64,000 nt of DNA, taken from positions 1-64,000 of the forward strand of contig JAIRXU010000025.1 of assembly GCA_031268095.1 (NCBI GenBank), given 5' to 3'. Positions 51,081 through 61,422 of the stretch are shown in pieces. Under the pieces are notes generated by a model, which saw only the letters and a list, made by a program, of their open reading frames with translations, ran no database searches and was not told the origin of the DNA. Numbering within the stretch: the first letter of the stretch is position 1; the number at the start of each line of letters is the position of its first letter. The stretch comes from Oscillospiraceae bacterium (GTDB lineage: Bacteria; Bacillota; Clostridia; Oscillospirales; Acutalibacteraceae). Both the position numbers and the translations under genes were made by a program.

Positions 51081-54000
51081 ATGGCTTTCTGCAGAAAATG
51101 CGGCGCGACCATCGCGCCCGGCAACAACGTCTGCGGCCGCTGCGGCGCGGCCGTTGCCCCAGCGACAGACGGCGCCCTCCGTCCGAACCCTGCGGACATC
51201 CCCGCGGGCGGCATGACCACCGAGCGCTTGCAGGCCATCTATCCCGAATGGGAAGTCGTCAAACTGCTGGGCGAAGGCTCGTTCGGGCAGGTGTATCAGA
51301 TCCGGCGCGACATGTTCGGCAAGGCGCAGAACGCCGCGCTGAAGGTCATCCGCATCCCCCAGAACGAAAGCGAGCGGCGGCGGGCGCGCGGCGAGGGCAT
51401 GGACGACATTTCGCTTTCGGCGTATTTTCACGGCTTCGTCCAGTCGCTTTCGGATGAAATCGACCTGCTGTCCCGGCTGAAAGGCAACAGCAACATCGTC
51501 AGTTACGAGGACCATAAAATTGTCCCCCATGAAGGCGAGGTCGGCTGGACCATTCTCATCCGCATGGAGCTGCTCACGCCCCTGCTGGACGACATCCAGG
51601 CGCACCCCTTCTCGCAGCGGGACGTGCTGCGCCTGGGACTGGATCTATGCAAAGCCCTCGCGCTGTGCGAACGGGAACGTATCATCCACCGGGATATCAA
51701 GCCTGACAATATCTTCGTCTCCGCCGGCGGAGACTTCAAGCTGGGGGATTTTGGCGTCGCCCGGGAACTGGAGCAGACCGCCTCTGGCCTTTCCCGCAAG
51801 GGCACGTATCATTTCATGGCGCCCGAAGTGTTCCACGGCCGGGCCTACAACGCCACAGTGGACATTTACTCCCTGGGTGTGGTGCTTTATACCCTGCTCA
51901 ACAGTGGGCGCACCCCCTTTTTGCCGCCAATGCCCGCCCCGATCACGGCGGCGGACCGGGAGCAAGCGCAGCAGAAGCTGCTCAGCGGAGAGGATTTTCC
52001 GCCGCTGGAAGGGGTTGCGCCGGACTGGAATCCGATCCTGGCCACGATGTGCGCCTATGCGCCGCAGCAGCGCTACCAGACCGCCGGCGAAGCGGCTGAG
52101 GCGCTGCGGATGCTGGAAAAAGCGCTGGACGGCAGCCTGACCGTCAGCCTCTGGAACGGTGACCGCACCCCGCGCCGCTCTTCCGCCCCGACGGAGCGCG
52201 AGGCCAGCGTGTGGATCGACGGCACCCCCGTCAAGACCGCGGCGCAAGCGCCGCAACAGCCGCCGGCCAGCGCCGCTCCCTCTCCTGCGGTTGCAAATGC
52301 GCCCACAAAAAAGAAGACGCCCCGCTGGGTGCTGCCGGCCGCCCTCGCTGCCGCCGTGTTGATCGTCGCGGGCGGGATCCTCACGGGCGTTTTGCTGCAC
52401 CGGAACCAGGCCGCGAAGCGGCAGGCGCTGCTGCGGGACTACTACGCGCAGACCCTGGCGCTAAGCCAGGCGGCGGACTTCGCGTCCTGCGCGTCCTATG
52501 TCAACGAAATCGCGCCGGCGCTCCCCGCCCTCGCCGCGCAGCAGCAAAACCAGCAGCGGCTCGGCGAAATTTACTACATGCAGGGCAACAGTTACTTTGA
52601 GCTGGAGCAGTACGACAAGGCGATCGCCTCGTACGAAACCGCAAAAAGGTATTTCCCCGACCACCAGGGGATCCAGCGGGACATGGCGATCGCCTACGCC
52701 CGCGGCGGAAACATCGACCGGGCGGAAAGCTTCCTCCAAACCCTGCGTACGCTGCCCGACAGCGAAAGCGACATCGCCCTGCTCCGCGGGGAAATTTCCT
52801 TTGCCAAGCAGAACTACGCCGACGCGCTGACGCAGCTGCGGAACTACCTCGCGCTGCCGGGCAGCGACAACTACGAGAAATACCGGGCCTACCTGCTGCT
52901 CGACAAAGCATGCCGCAAGCTCGGCGGGCAGGAGAAGGAAAATATCGCCCTGCTCCAGGAGGCGCTGCGCGTCCTGCCAGAGCAATATGCCCCGGTCCTG
53001 AAAGAGCGCCTGGCTGACGCCTATTCCCGGAACAAGCAGTATCAGGAAGCGGTCAGCCTCTTCGAGCAGCTGCGCGACGGCGGCGACCAGCGCTTCGGTA
53101 CGCTGCAAAACATTGGCCTGCTCTATCAGCAAATGAAGCAGTACGACAAGGCCCGCGCCGCCTTCGACGCCCTGCGGGCCGCCTTCCCGGACCGCTACGA
53201 AGCCCCCATGCGCCTGGCGTTCCTCGTCATCGCCGAGCAGGGCGCGAAAGCCAACGAAAAGCGCGACTACGCTGAGGCGCTGCCGTTCTTTGACCGGGCC
53301 AAGGCGCTCTACGCCGCCCGTCCCGCCGCTTCCGGGGACGACCCGGACATGGGCCGGCTGGAAAGCCTGATCGGGGACCTGCGCAGCGGGGGATGGTTTG
53401 ACGATACGCCAGCCGCCCAAGTTGTCAACAGGTCGTTGGGGGGGAATCACAACTCGATTTTCGATCTGGAACTGACGACGAAGGCGGCAGCCGCTGCGGG
53501 GGTTGCCCCAACGGCGAAACCGCAAAAAAATGCAGCAACCAGTCTTTCTGTTGGCCAAACCTACCATTTTGGCGCGTATGACTGGATTGTTCTTGCGCGC
53601 GAAAGCGGAAAAGCGCTCTTGCTGACAAAGACCTATATTGAAGAACGCCAATATCATGAAACGGAAGCGGATATCACTTGGGAAACCAGCGATATCCGAA
53701 GATATCTCAACGGCGCTTTATATAACAAGTTCAGCGAAGCGGAAAAAGCGCGGATTATCGAGACCAAACTCGATAATCCGGACAATCCTTGGGAAAATAC
53801 GGAAGGCGGAAGAGCGACAAACGACCGAATTTTCTTGCTGAACATACAAGAACTCTTCCAGTATTTCGGCAAGGGCGGCGCGGTTCCCAATAATCGAGGC
53901 GGTGTGTACGACGCATTAAAAGAGCATCAAGACGCATTACTCCCTCAAACCTACTCAGGGGAGGGAGGCTGGTGGCTCCGTTCACCTGGTCGGGATCAAA

Positions 54001-54113
54001 GTTTTGCATTTGTTGATGGAGATAAAAAAGGTGGAAACGAGATATCCATCACCTACGCCAATGTATGTGGATATTACGCTTACGTTCGCCCTGCTATGTG
54101 GATAAAATTGTAA
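51081..54113 (+). CDS. Zinc-ribbon Ser/Thr kinase + TPR + DUF6273-like C-terminal domain
   Basis: Kinase LLGEGSFGQVYQIR..., HRDIKPDNIFV, DFGVARE; TM; TPRs; C-terminal YDWIVLARESGKALLLTK...DIRRYLNGALYNKFSEAEKARI...WWLRSPG...YYAYVRPAMWIKL. Confidence 0.87.
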   Translation: MAFCRKCGATIAPGNNVCGRCGAAVAPATDGALRPNPADIPAGGMTTERLQAIYPEWEVVKLLGEGSFGQVYQIRRDMFGKAQNAALKVIRIPQNESERRRARGEGMDDISLSAYFHGFVQSLSDEIDLLSRLKGNSNIVSYEDHKIVPHEGEVGWTILIRMELLTPLLDDIQAHPFSQRDVLRLGLDLCKALALCERERIIHRDIKPDNIFVSAGGDFKLGDFGVARELEQTASGLSRKGTYHFMAPEVFHGRAYNATVDIYSLGVVLYTLLNSGRTPFLPPMPAPITAADREQAQQKLLSGEDFPPLEGVAPDWNPILATMCAYAPQQRYQTAGEAAEALRMLEKALDGSLTVSLWNGDRTPRRSSAPTEREASVWIDGTPVKTAAQAPQQPPASAAPSPAVANAPTKKKTPRWVLPAALAAAVLIVAGGILTGVLLHRNQAAKRQALLRDYYAQTLALSQAADFASCASYVNEIAPALPALAAQQQNQQRLGEIYYMQGNSYFELEQYDKAIASYETAKRYFPDHQGIQRDMAIAYARGGNIDRAESFLQTLRTLPDSESDIALLRGEISFAKQNYADALTQLRNYLALPGSDNYEKYRAYLLLDKACRKLGGQEKENIALLQEALRVLPEQYAPVLKERLADAYSRNKQYQEAVSLFEQLRDGGDQRFGTLQNIGLLYQQMKQYDKARAAFDALRAAFPDRYEAPMRLAFLVIAEQGAKANEKRDYAEALPFFDRAKALYAARPAASGDDPDMGRLESLIGDLRSGGWFDDTPAAQVVNRSLGGNHNSIFDLELTTKAAAAAGVAPTAKPQKNAATSLSVGQTYHFGAYDWIVLARESGKALLLTKTYIEERQYHETEADITWETSDIRRYLNGALYNKFSEAEKARIIETKLDNPDNPWENTEGGRATNDRIFLLNIQELFQYFGKGGAVPNNRGGVYDALKEHQDALLPQTYSGEGGWWLRSPGRDQSFAFVDGDKKGGNEISITYANVCGYYAYVRPAMWIKL

Positions 54114-54348
54114 CTACATGCAATGAGTCCCGCCCATGACCACCCTCCCGACCTGCAACGCAAAACCCCGCCGAATGGCGGGGCAGGGGGAACTGGTTAT
54201 CTTTCAGCAGCTTTTCCGCCGCCTGCTGGCAGTGATAGCACATGAGTTCCAGCGGCGCCGGGTGCATCGTCCAGCCGTGCTCGGCATAGGCCAGGTCCAT
54301 TTCGGCGATGCGAAGCCAGTCACGCAAAATGGAGAAGTCAGGCGCCAT
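54094..54348 (-). pseudogene. HEPN-domain protein, 3'-truncated
   Basis: FSILRDWLRIAEMDLAYAEHGW...CYHCQQAAEKLLKDNQ then reads through a terminator hairpin into antisense of the kinase 3' end. Confidence 0.6.
54162..54183 (-). terminator. Hairpin + T4 (minus strand) inside the HEPN remnant frame
   Basis: On minus strand: CCCCGCC ATTC GGCGGGG TTTT. Confidence 0.55.
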
Positions 54349-54664
54349 ACAGCAGCCTCCCATCCCTGGCAATCGCGCGTTCCATCGTTGGTCCCTGCGC
54401 CCTGCGGTGAAACATACTGGATTTTCCCGCGAGCAGGTCAAGCGCCATCCGCTGACGCGCCGCCATGCGCAGGCGGATATCCAGCACCTTTTCCATGGGG
54501 TTTTCCACTTGATCCGGCACCACAACATAAATATCCAAGTCACTGTCCTCGTTCGGCTCCCCGCGGGCATACGAGCCAAACAGGTAGATCGCCTCGGTGT
54601 CCGGTACCACCGCCAGTACGCTGTCTCTGATGAGCTCCAGTTCACGTTCCACCGCCGCGTCCAT
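54338..54664 (-). CDS. MNT-type minimal nucleotidyltransferase
   Basis: AIYLFGSYARGEPNEDSDLDIYVVVPD (GSx10DxD motif); 109 aa from MDAAVEREL. Confidence 0.85.
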   Translation of the reverse strand: MDAAVERELELIRDSVLAVVPDTEAIYLFGSYARGEPNEDSDLDIYVVVPDQVENPMEKVLDIRLRMAARQRMALDLLAGKSSMFHRRAQGPTMERAIARDGRLLYGA

Positions 54665-54751
54665 GGCGCATCCCTCCCTTTCCCCTACCATTATACCCCA
54701 CCCCGCCATAAATAGCAACCCTCTATTTCTTTCACACCAGGAGGTCATCTC

Positions 54752-57742
54752 ATGATCCGCTGTCTTGGCTGCATGGCCGAATACGAGGAAGCATACGACG
54801 TCTGCCCGCACTGCGGGTTTGTGGCCGGCACAGCGGCCGAAGAACCGCTGCACATGGAGCCGGGGAGCATCCTGCGGGAACGCTACATTATGGGCCGGGC
54901 GCTGGGCTACGGCGGCTTCGGCGTGACGTACCTCGCCTGGGACGCGCTGCTGGAGCTGCGGGTGGCAATCAAGGAATACCTGCCCAGCGAATTTTCGACC
55001 AGAATGCCGGGGCAGACGCAGGTCACCGTCTTCAGCGGCGGCAAGCAGGAGCAGTTCGAAAGCGGGATGGCGAAGTTCGTCGAGGAGGCCCAGCGGCTGA
55101 TCCAGTTCCATGACCAGGAAGGCGTCGTGAAGGTTTTCGACAGCTTCGAGGACAACAACACCGCTTATATTGTCATGGAACTGCTGGAAGGAGAGACGCT
55201 GAAGTCTTTCCTGGCGCGGGAAAAGACTGTCCCGCCGGACCGGGCCGTTGCGATGCTGCTGCCGGTGGCGCGCTCCCTTGCGGCCGTCAACGCCCATGGC
55301 ATTCTCCACCGGGACATTGCGCCGGACAACATCTTCCTTTGCGCGGACGGCCGCGTGAAGGTGATCGACTTCGGCTCCGCCCGGTTCGCTACCACATCGC
55401 ACAGCCGCAGCCTCACCGTGCTCATCAAGCCCGGCTACTCCCCGGAGGAACAGTACCGCAGCCGGGGCGACCAAGGCCCCTGGACGGACGTTTACGCCCT
55501 GGGCGCGGTGCTTTACCGCATGGTGACGGGCGAGACGCCGCCCGACGCCCTGGAACGCCGCGCCATGTTTGAGGGCAAACATCACAAAGATATGCTCAAG
55601 CCCATCGCGCGGGCGTGCCGGGACATCACCTCCAACCAGGAAACCGCCATTCTCAACGCGCTGAACGTCCGCATTGAGGACCGGACCCCCGACATGGAAA
55701 CCCTCGCCGCGGAACTGACCAGCACGGAGCCCGTGAAGCGCCGTTTCGGGAAAATCAAAAAAATCGATGTGCTGACATGGCCGCTCTGGGCGAAGATCGG
55801 CGCGCCCGCCGCGCTGCTGGCCGTCGTGACGCTCAGCGTGCTGTTCGCCGCCGGGGTCATTGGCTTCGACGCCGGGCTGCGCACGGATATCCAGCTGCCG
55901 AACGGCATGAGCCGGGTGCCGTCGGTGATCAGCCAGGAACTGACCCGGGCGGCGAAGCGCCTGGACAAGGCCGCGCTGCTCTACAGCATCACGGGAAAAG
56001 AATATTCCGACGCCATTGAGGCCGACCGGATCCTGACCCAGAACCTGACGGCGGGGACGGTCGTGCCCAGTAATTCCATGCTGGAAATCACCATCAGCGG
56101 CGGCGCGGCGCGGGACCTGACCGCCAAGGACGCCAAGGGCCGGGTGGAAGCCGCCGACGTCCAATTCCGCACGGAGGAAGAAGCGCTCGGCATGCTGCGG
56201 CAGCAGGGGCTGGAGCCTTCCGTCAAGCGGCAGGCCAGCGAAACCGTCGCGGCAGGCGTCGTGATTTCCATGACTCCCCCCGCGGGAACCAAACTTTCTC
56301 CCGGCGAAGCGGTGGAACTGGTGGTCAGCACCGGCGGCGCGCGCTTTGCCGTGCCCGACACCGTCGGCAAACCGGAGGCCGAGGCCAGCGCCGCGCTCCA
56401 GGCGAAAGGGCTCTCCGTCGCCCTCCTCTACCAAACGAGCGCGTCGGCCCCGGAGGGTACCATTCTGGCGCAAAATCCCGCCGCCGGCACGCAGGCCAAG
56501 CGCGGCGACAGCGTGACACTCACCGTCAGCAGCGGGCAATCCCTGACGGCGGCGGCCAGCGTCGTCGGGCAGACGCAGGCGGCGGCCAAAGCCGCGCTCG
56601 GGCAGCAGGGCTTCTCGGTGGCGGTCAGCGAGGCCTACAGCGATACCGTCCCCCAAGGCAGCGTGATCAGCCAGAGCCCCGCCGCGGGGAGCGAACTGCC
56701 CAGGGGCAGCACCGTTGCGCTCACCGTCAGTCTCGGCAAAGAACCCGTTCCGGCCACCCAGCCGCCCCAGACCCAGCCGCCGGCGACCACCCAGCCGGTT
56801 GTCACGACCACCCAGCCGACGACGAAACCGACCTATACCGTCACCTTCAACGCCAACGGCGGCACGGTTTCGCCGGCCAGCGTCACTCGCCAGGCCGGAG
56901 AGGCGCTTGGAACCCCACCTTGGCCGGTGCGCGATTATTATACGTTCCAGGGCTGGTTTCAAGGCAGCAATCATTTTTTGGACAACATGGCCGTCACCGG
57001 CGACCTGACGCTCACTGCCCAGTGGACGCAAAACGCCCTGTCCGGCTGGGTTTCGGCTGGCAGTGTGCCGTCCGGCGCACAGGTGGTCAACCGCAAATGG
57101 ACGTATACGCAGTCGTCAACGGGGTACAAAGATTCCTACAATCAGACGGAATCCGGCTGGACGCTGACGGGGAGCGAGTGGCAGCAGACGGGAACGGGAA
57201 CTGTCAAATGGCTTGACAGCAATTGCTATTCGCCCAATGGTCCTTATACTGCTTATGGACCATATAGGCTTGGAGCAATCAATTTATCGGGCATCGAAAC
57301 AAGCGAGCCGGGCGCGTACGAAAACGCAACCCAAAAACGTACGTACGGCGCAAGAAGCGTTAACACGTACCTTTATTTCCATTGGGTGGACAGCAGATGG
57401 ATAGGAGAACCCGCGACCAACCGCTGGGTAGAAAGTTTTCAGAGTTCCGATTCGCACGATAACTATAACACATTCGTCTATTATTGGGATAATTCAGATT
57501 GGCAGAGGGGCGAAAGCGGCGCAGGCGGCGCATGGGTGGATATGTGGGTTGGAAAGGCAGGCGTTACCGGAGTCGGAAGCAAATGGTGGTACCGGATCCC
57601 TTGCTACCAAAAGCCCTACACCGACTACCGCAAACTGTTCCACTGGAGCAAAACCACTACCGAATCCAAAGAATCCGCTTCCTATCCCTCCGGCAGCGGC
57701 GTCAGCAACGTCCAGGAGCTGGTGCAATACCGGGCCAAGTAA
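54752..57742 (+). CDS. Ser/Thr kinase with PASTA repeats and InlB B-repeat-like domain
   Basis: Zinc ribbon [39 protein letters not shown]-like [25 protein letters not shown]...[26 protein letters not shown] (x3); [42 protein letters not shown]. Confidence 0.9.
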   Translation: MIRCLGCMAEYEEAYDVCPHCGFVAGTAAEEPLHMEPGSILRERYIMGRALGYGGFGVTYLAWDALLELRVAIKEYLPSEFSTRMPGQTQVTVFSGGKQEQFESGMAKFVEEAQRLIQFHDQEGVVKVFDSFEDNNTAYIVMELLEGETLKSFLAREKTVPPDRAVAMLLPVARSLAAVNAHGILHRDIAPDNIFLCADGRVKVIDFGSARFATTSHSRSLTVLIKPGYSPEEQYRSRGDQGPWTDVYALGAVLYRMVTGETPPDALERRAMFEGKHHKDMLKPIARACRDITSNQETAILNALNVRIEDRTPDMETLAAELTSTEPVKRRFGKIKKIDVLTWPLWAKIGAPAALLAVVTLSVLFAAGVIGFDAGLRTDIQLPNGMSRVPSVISQELTRAAKRLDKAALLYSITGKEYSDAIEADRILTQNLTAGTVVPSNSMLEITISGGAARDLTAKDAKGRVEAADVQFRTEEEALGMLRQQGLEPSVKRQASETVAAGVVISMTPPAGTKLSPGEAVELVVSTGGARFAVPDTVGKPEAEASAALQAKGLSVALLYQTSASAPEGTILAQNPAAGTQAKRGDSVTLTVSSGQSLTAAASVVGQTQAAAKAALGQQGFSVAVSEAYSDTVPQGSVISQSPAAGSELPRGSTVALTVSLGKEPVPATQPPQTQPPATTQPVVTTTQPTTKPTYTVTFNANGGTVSPASVTRQAGEALGTPPWPVRDYYTFQGWFQGSNHFLDNMAVTGDLTLTAQWTQNALSGWVSAGSVPSGAQVVNRKWTYTQSSTGYKDSYNQTESGWTLTGSEWQQTGTGTVKWLDSNCYSPNGPYTAYGPYRLGAINLSGIETSEPGAYENATQKRTYGARSVNTYLYFHWVDSRWIGEPATNRWVESFQSSDSHDNYNTFVYYWDNSDWQRGESGAGGAWVDMWVGKAGVTGVGSKWWYRIPCYQKPYTDYRKLFHWSKTTTESKESASYPSGSGVSNVQELVQYRAK

Positions 57743-57812
57743 CCGATTCTCCCGCGCGCTGCATGAACCCTCCCAAACTTACCCATACTGGGAAAGTAAG
57801 GGAGGGACGGCT

Positions 57813-58583
57813 GTGTATTATAACAAAGTCGAAATCTGCGGCGTCAACACCAGCAAACTCAAGGTCCTGAAGGAACCGGAAAAGCGCGCCCTGCTCGAAC
57901 GCGTCAAACAGGGCGACCGGCAAGCCCGGGAGGAACTCATCAGCGGCAATCTCCGTCTGGTGCTCAGCGTGATCCAGCGCTTCACCAACCGGGACGAAAA
58001 CATGGACGACCTGTTTCAGGTGGGCTGCATTGGGCTGATGAAGGCCATCGATAATTTCGATATCAGCCAAAACGTCCGGCTGTCCACCTACGCGGTCCCC
58101 ATGATCATCGGCGAAATCCGGCGCTACCTGCGGGACAACAACGCCGTCCGGGTCAGCCGCTCCATGCGGGACACGGCCTACCACGCCATGCAAACCCGGG
58201 AGCGCCTCTCCGCGGAGCATCAGCGGGAACCCACCGTAGAGGAAATCGCGGCGGAAATGAACCTGCGCAAAGAAGACGTCGTGCTGGCGCTGGAATCTAT
58301 TGTGGATCCCGTGTCGCTCTATGAGCCGGTGTATTCCGACGGCAGCGACACCATCTACGTCATGGATCAGATCGGCGACCGGCATAACGACGACAATTGG
58401 CTGGACGAGATTCTGTTCCGCCAGTCGATCCAGGACCTCAGCCCCCGGGAGAAGCGGATTCTGCGTTTGCGCTTCCTCGTTGGCAAAACCCAAATGGAAG
58501 TCGCCCGGGAAATCGGCATCTCCCAGGCCCAGGTGTCCCGCTTGGAAAAAGGCGCCATCCGCCGGATCAAAAATCCGCGGTAA
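57813..58583 (+). CDS. sigG: Sporulation sigma factor SigG
   Basis: KVEICGVNTSKLKVL...RQAREELISGNLRLVLSVIQRFTNRDENMDDLFQVGCIGLMKAIDNFD...RYLRDNNAVRVSRSMRD...GKTQMEVAREIGISQAQVSRLEKGAI; GTG start after GGGAGG. Confidence 0.95.
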   Translation: MYYNKVEICGVNTSKLKVLKEPEKRALLERVKQGDRQAREELISGNLRLVLSVIQRFTNRDENMDDLFQVGCIGLMKAIDNFDISQNVRLSTYAVPMIIGEIRRYLRDNNAVRVSRSMRDTAYHAMQTRERLSAEHQREPTVEEIAAEMNLRKEDVVLALESIVDPVSLYEPVYSDGSDTIYVMDQIGDRHNDDNWLDEILFRQSIQDLSPREKRILRLRFLVGKTQMEVAREIGISQAQVSRLEKGAIRRIKNPR

Positions 58584-58588
58584 AAAAC

Positions 58589-58628
58589 AGTCGGCCTGAG
58601 GAAAAAAATCCCCGGGCCGATTCTTTTT
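58589..58628 (+). terminator. Terminator downstream of sigG
   Basis: TCGGCC...GGCCGATTCTTTTTT. Confidence 0.55.
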
Positions 58629-58634
58629 TGGATG

Positions 58635-59603
58635 TTATGGCGAGGGGGCGTTTGCCGCTTCCAGCAGCCCCGCCGCCTCAAAAAAGCCGCGCAGCGCCTT
58701 CTCATATGCCGGCGCGGCAATGTAGTAGGACATGGCGTGGGCGGCTTGCGGAATCTCCACATAATCATGCAGCAGCCGACACCCCGCGGCCAAGCGCCGC
58801 CCCATTTCCGTCGGGACGAAGTCGTCCGCTCCGCCGTGGATCACCAGCAGCGGCCGCGCGGCCTTCTCCATGTTTCCCAGGCAATCCGCGTCCTTCCGCA
58901 GAGAACAGCCCGCCAGCAGCCGGTTCCAAAGGCCCAGCGCCCCTTCCAGCGGCGGAAAGTGAAAATGCAGCTGATGCTTCGCGACATGGCGGATTTCCTC
59001 GTAGGCGTTGGTATAGCCGCAATCCTCGACGACGCACTTCACCTGGGGCGGCGGATCCTTTTCGTTGGCCAGCATCACCGTCGCGGCCCCCATGGAGACG
59101 CCGTGGAGCACCGCCTGGGTGTCTTCCCCCAGCCGCCGGACAAAGGCCTCCGTCCAATCCAGGAAATCCTGGCTTTCCCGCGCGCCGAAGGTAATCCGTT
59201 TCCCCTCGCTGCGCCCGTGGGCCCGATGGTCCGGGATGAGGACATGGAACCCCAGGTCCCGATAGAACGGGAGAAAGACCGCGAACTCGCCCGGGCCGTC
59301 GCAGTGGTAGCCGTGGGCCAGCACCGCCAGCCGGCGGGATTCCGCGGGGCCGGGAAAAAACCAGCCCCGCAGCGTCAGCCCGTCCCGGCCGCGGATCGAG
59401 ACATCTTCCGGCCGGAGCGCATGAAAACGCACCTTTGCCGCTTCCCGGATGTTCAGCCGATCCCTGTGCTCTTCGGTGGGAGGTTCTTCCTGCGGCGGTT
59501 CTTTCCGGGGCCGGCGCAGGGCGATGTCATACGCGACGTAGCCGCCAATCGCCAGGGCCAGCAGAAAACATCCCGCCGCGCCCGCCAGAATGGGTAGGAT
59601 CAC
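58635..59603 (-). CDS. Alpha/beta hydrolase
   Basis: RLAVLAHGYHCDGPGEF, LIPDHRAHGRSEG, VLHGVSMGAATVML (GxSxG), LLVIHGGADDFVP; GTG start. Confidence 0.88.
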   Translation of the reverse strand: MILPILAGAAGCFLLALAIGGYVAYDIALRRPRKEPPQEEPPTEEHRDRLNIREAAKVRFHALRPEDVSIRGRDGLTLRGWFFPGPAESRRLAVLAHGYHCDGPGEFAVFLPFYRDLGFHVLIPDHRAHGRSEGKRITFGARESQDFLDWTEAFVRRLGEDTQAVLHGVSMGAATVMLANEKDPPPQVKCVVEDCGYTNAYEEIRHVAKHQLHFHFPPLEGALGLWNRLLAGCSLRKDADCLGNMEKAARPLLVIHGGADDFVPTEMGRRLAAGCRLLHDYVEIPQAAHAMSYYIAAPAYEKALRGFFEAAGLLEAANAPSP

Positions 59604-59633
59604 GAAATCAGCTCCTCCTGTGGAAACGATGCT

Positions 59634-60941
59634 TTATTTGGACAGCGCCTCGATCAGCAGTTGGATCAGGAAGGCAATTTTGTTGGACTTGAGGCAGAAA
59701 ACGACGCGATCCTGGATGGATTCCCACAGGCCCACTTCGGGATCCTGATAGCGGTAGCCGCTGCCGTCGTCCAGGGCGAACGCCTGGGTCGTGCAGATCC
59801 CGCCCTCGCCGATGAGCTGGGCGCGGACGTAGCAGGTGATTTCATCGCTGTGGGCGCGCAGATCAATGCTGGGCCCTTCGGCAATCACTTTGCCGTCGGC
59901 AATCCACCGCACGGTGTCCGCGCTGTCCGTTTGCAGGGTGATCACATCATTCGCGTCGTCCGCGGTGATGCGCGTCACCATGGGGAAGGGCGCTTCCCGG
60001 TTGGCGGATTCGTCGCCCAGGAGCGGGCGGTCATAGCGGGAGCAGGCAAAAAACGCGCCTGTCTCCATCGCCGTGCGGACGTTATCCACGGTGTTGGCGG
60101 GCATCATAAAATATTCCGCCGTCGCGCCGATGTCAGAAAGAACATGGCTGTCGTCGTTGGAGAAGCCCCAGCAGTTGCGGCCCCGCGGGATCACCCGCTG
60201 AAGGATCTCGTCCCAAAGGATGCGGTCCTGCCGGGTGACGGTATCGACCCGGTTATAGATCTCAATGCCCAGGCAGGAAGGGTACTTCAGCAGGATATTG
60301 GCGAAAAAGTTGACGTTCTTCGGGTCCTTGGCGGCGGCCGGATTCCCCGCGCTGCCGAGCCAATCGCCGGGATGGTTGATGTGACTGACGCCGCCCGCCC
60401 GCTCCGTCCAGCGGATCACGGACTCGTAATCGTTCTCCAGCCCCCAGTACCCCTGCCCCGCGCCGACGAAGAAGCCGTTGACGTGGCTTTTATAAAGGAC
60501 GGCCGCGTTCATCTCGATCCCTTTCGGGAGGTTCAGCATCTTTTGGCCGTCCCGGTCTGTTCCGGCGGCGATCGCGGCCGCGCGGGCCGACGTCAGCACC
60601 GGCCGCGCCTTGAACCAGTTCTGGATATCCAGCGGCGTCGCCAGTTTCGGCCGCTCGTCCCATGGGCGCCCGACCACACCGTGATCCGTGACGGCAATCG
60701 CGTCGTAGCCCTGGGCGTAGTATTCCTCCACGACGTCCGCCAGGCTCATGTTGCCGTCGCTGAAGGTCGTGTGCATGTGCAGGTTGCCCTTATACGCTTT
60801 CCAGGTGTCCCAGTTGACCGCCGCGTAGGGGTTGGTGATTTGGTAGTCCGCCGCCGCCGCGCTTTGCAGCAGCGCGCCGAATGACGCCAGCAGCAGCGCG
60901 CTGAGCAACACGCTCAACATCTTTTTTCCCATTTTTTTCAT
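59634..60941 (-). CDS. Exported PHP-domain protein (paralog of 8890-10179)
   Basis: Signal peptide; NPYAAVNWDTWKAYKGNLHMHTTFSDGNMSLADVVEEYYAQGYDAIAVTDH. Confidence 0.87.
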   Translation of the reverse strand: MKKMGKKMLSVLLSALLLASFGALLQSAAAADYQITNPYAAVNWDTWKAYKGNLHMHTTFSDGNMSLADVVEEYYAQGYDAIAVTDHGVVGRPWDERPKLATPLDIQNWFKARPVLTSARAAAIAAGTDRDGQKMLNLPKGIEMNAAVLYKSHVNGFFVGAGQGYWGLENDYESVIRWTERAGGVSHINHPGDWLGSAGNPAAAKDPKNVNFFANILLKYPSCLGIEIYNRVDTVTRQDRILWDEILQRVIPRGRNCWGFSNDDSHVLSDIGATAEYFMMPANTVDNVRTAMETGAFFACSRYDRPLLGDESANREAPFPMVTRITADDANDVITLQTDSADTVRWIADGKVIAEGPSIDLRAHSDEITCYVRAQLIGEGGICTTQAFALDDGSGYRYQDPEVGLWESIQDRVVFCLKSNKIAFLIQLLIEALSK

Positions 60942-61065
60942 AACTACCGGATCCTTTCATTGCTAAAATTATGGCCAGCATGCCACCACATAGTATAATA
61001 CTTTTTGTAGGATTCGTCAAGCGTCCGGAGAAAAATTCCTGGTCCGGGCGCAAGGAAGACGGCAT

Positions 61066-61422
61066 TTCTAAGGACAGGGACTGCCTCCTTCCTTCCTTCC
61101 TTCCTTCCTTCCTCCGCGTGATACCAACAAAAAATACCGATCCTCCCCAAAATCCCAGTCTCCAGTCCCCGTTTGATAGCGACAGCTCCGGAGCGCGTCG
61201 TGTGCCAATAAGCGCGTCGGCTCCCCTCAAGGCCCCGCCCCCGCCCCGGACTCTCTCTCCCGCCGAACGGAGAGGGCAGCGCGGGAACAGCGGGGACAGC
61301 CCTCTGTCTGGTGCGGCGGAGGCCGCGCTGTCTTGCCTTTGCCGGAACCCGCGATACAGCTGATGATATTGGTGCGATTTCGTCAGCTGAAGGAAGGAAG
61401 GAGGCAGTCCCTGTCCTTAGAA
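61066..61422. repeat. Intergenic element with perfect 33-bp terminal inverted repeats and CCTT microsatellite
   Basis: 61066-61098 TTCTAAGGACAGGGACTGCCTCCTTCCTTCCTT is the reverse complement of 61390-61422; weaker inverted similarity continues outward; (CCTT)n at about 61087-61113. Confidence 0.85.

Noticed and set aside
54338-57031. 897-aa minus-strand ORF
   Set aside because: Only the C-terminal 109 aa (from MDAAVEREL, 54664) is a real MNT nucleotidyltransferase; the rest is antisense to the PASTA kinase.
60971-61363. 130-aa ORF in the inverted-repeat element
   Set aside because: Low-complexity translation of the CCTT repeat and GC-rich spacer, no RBS or family similarity.
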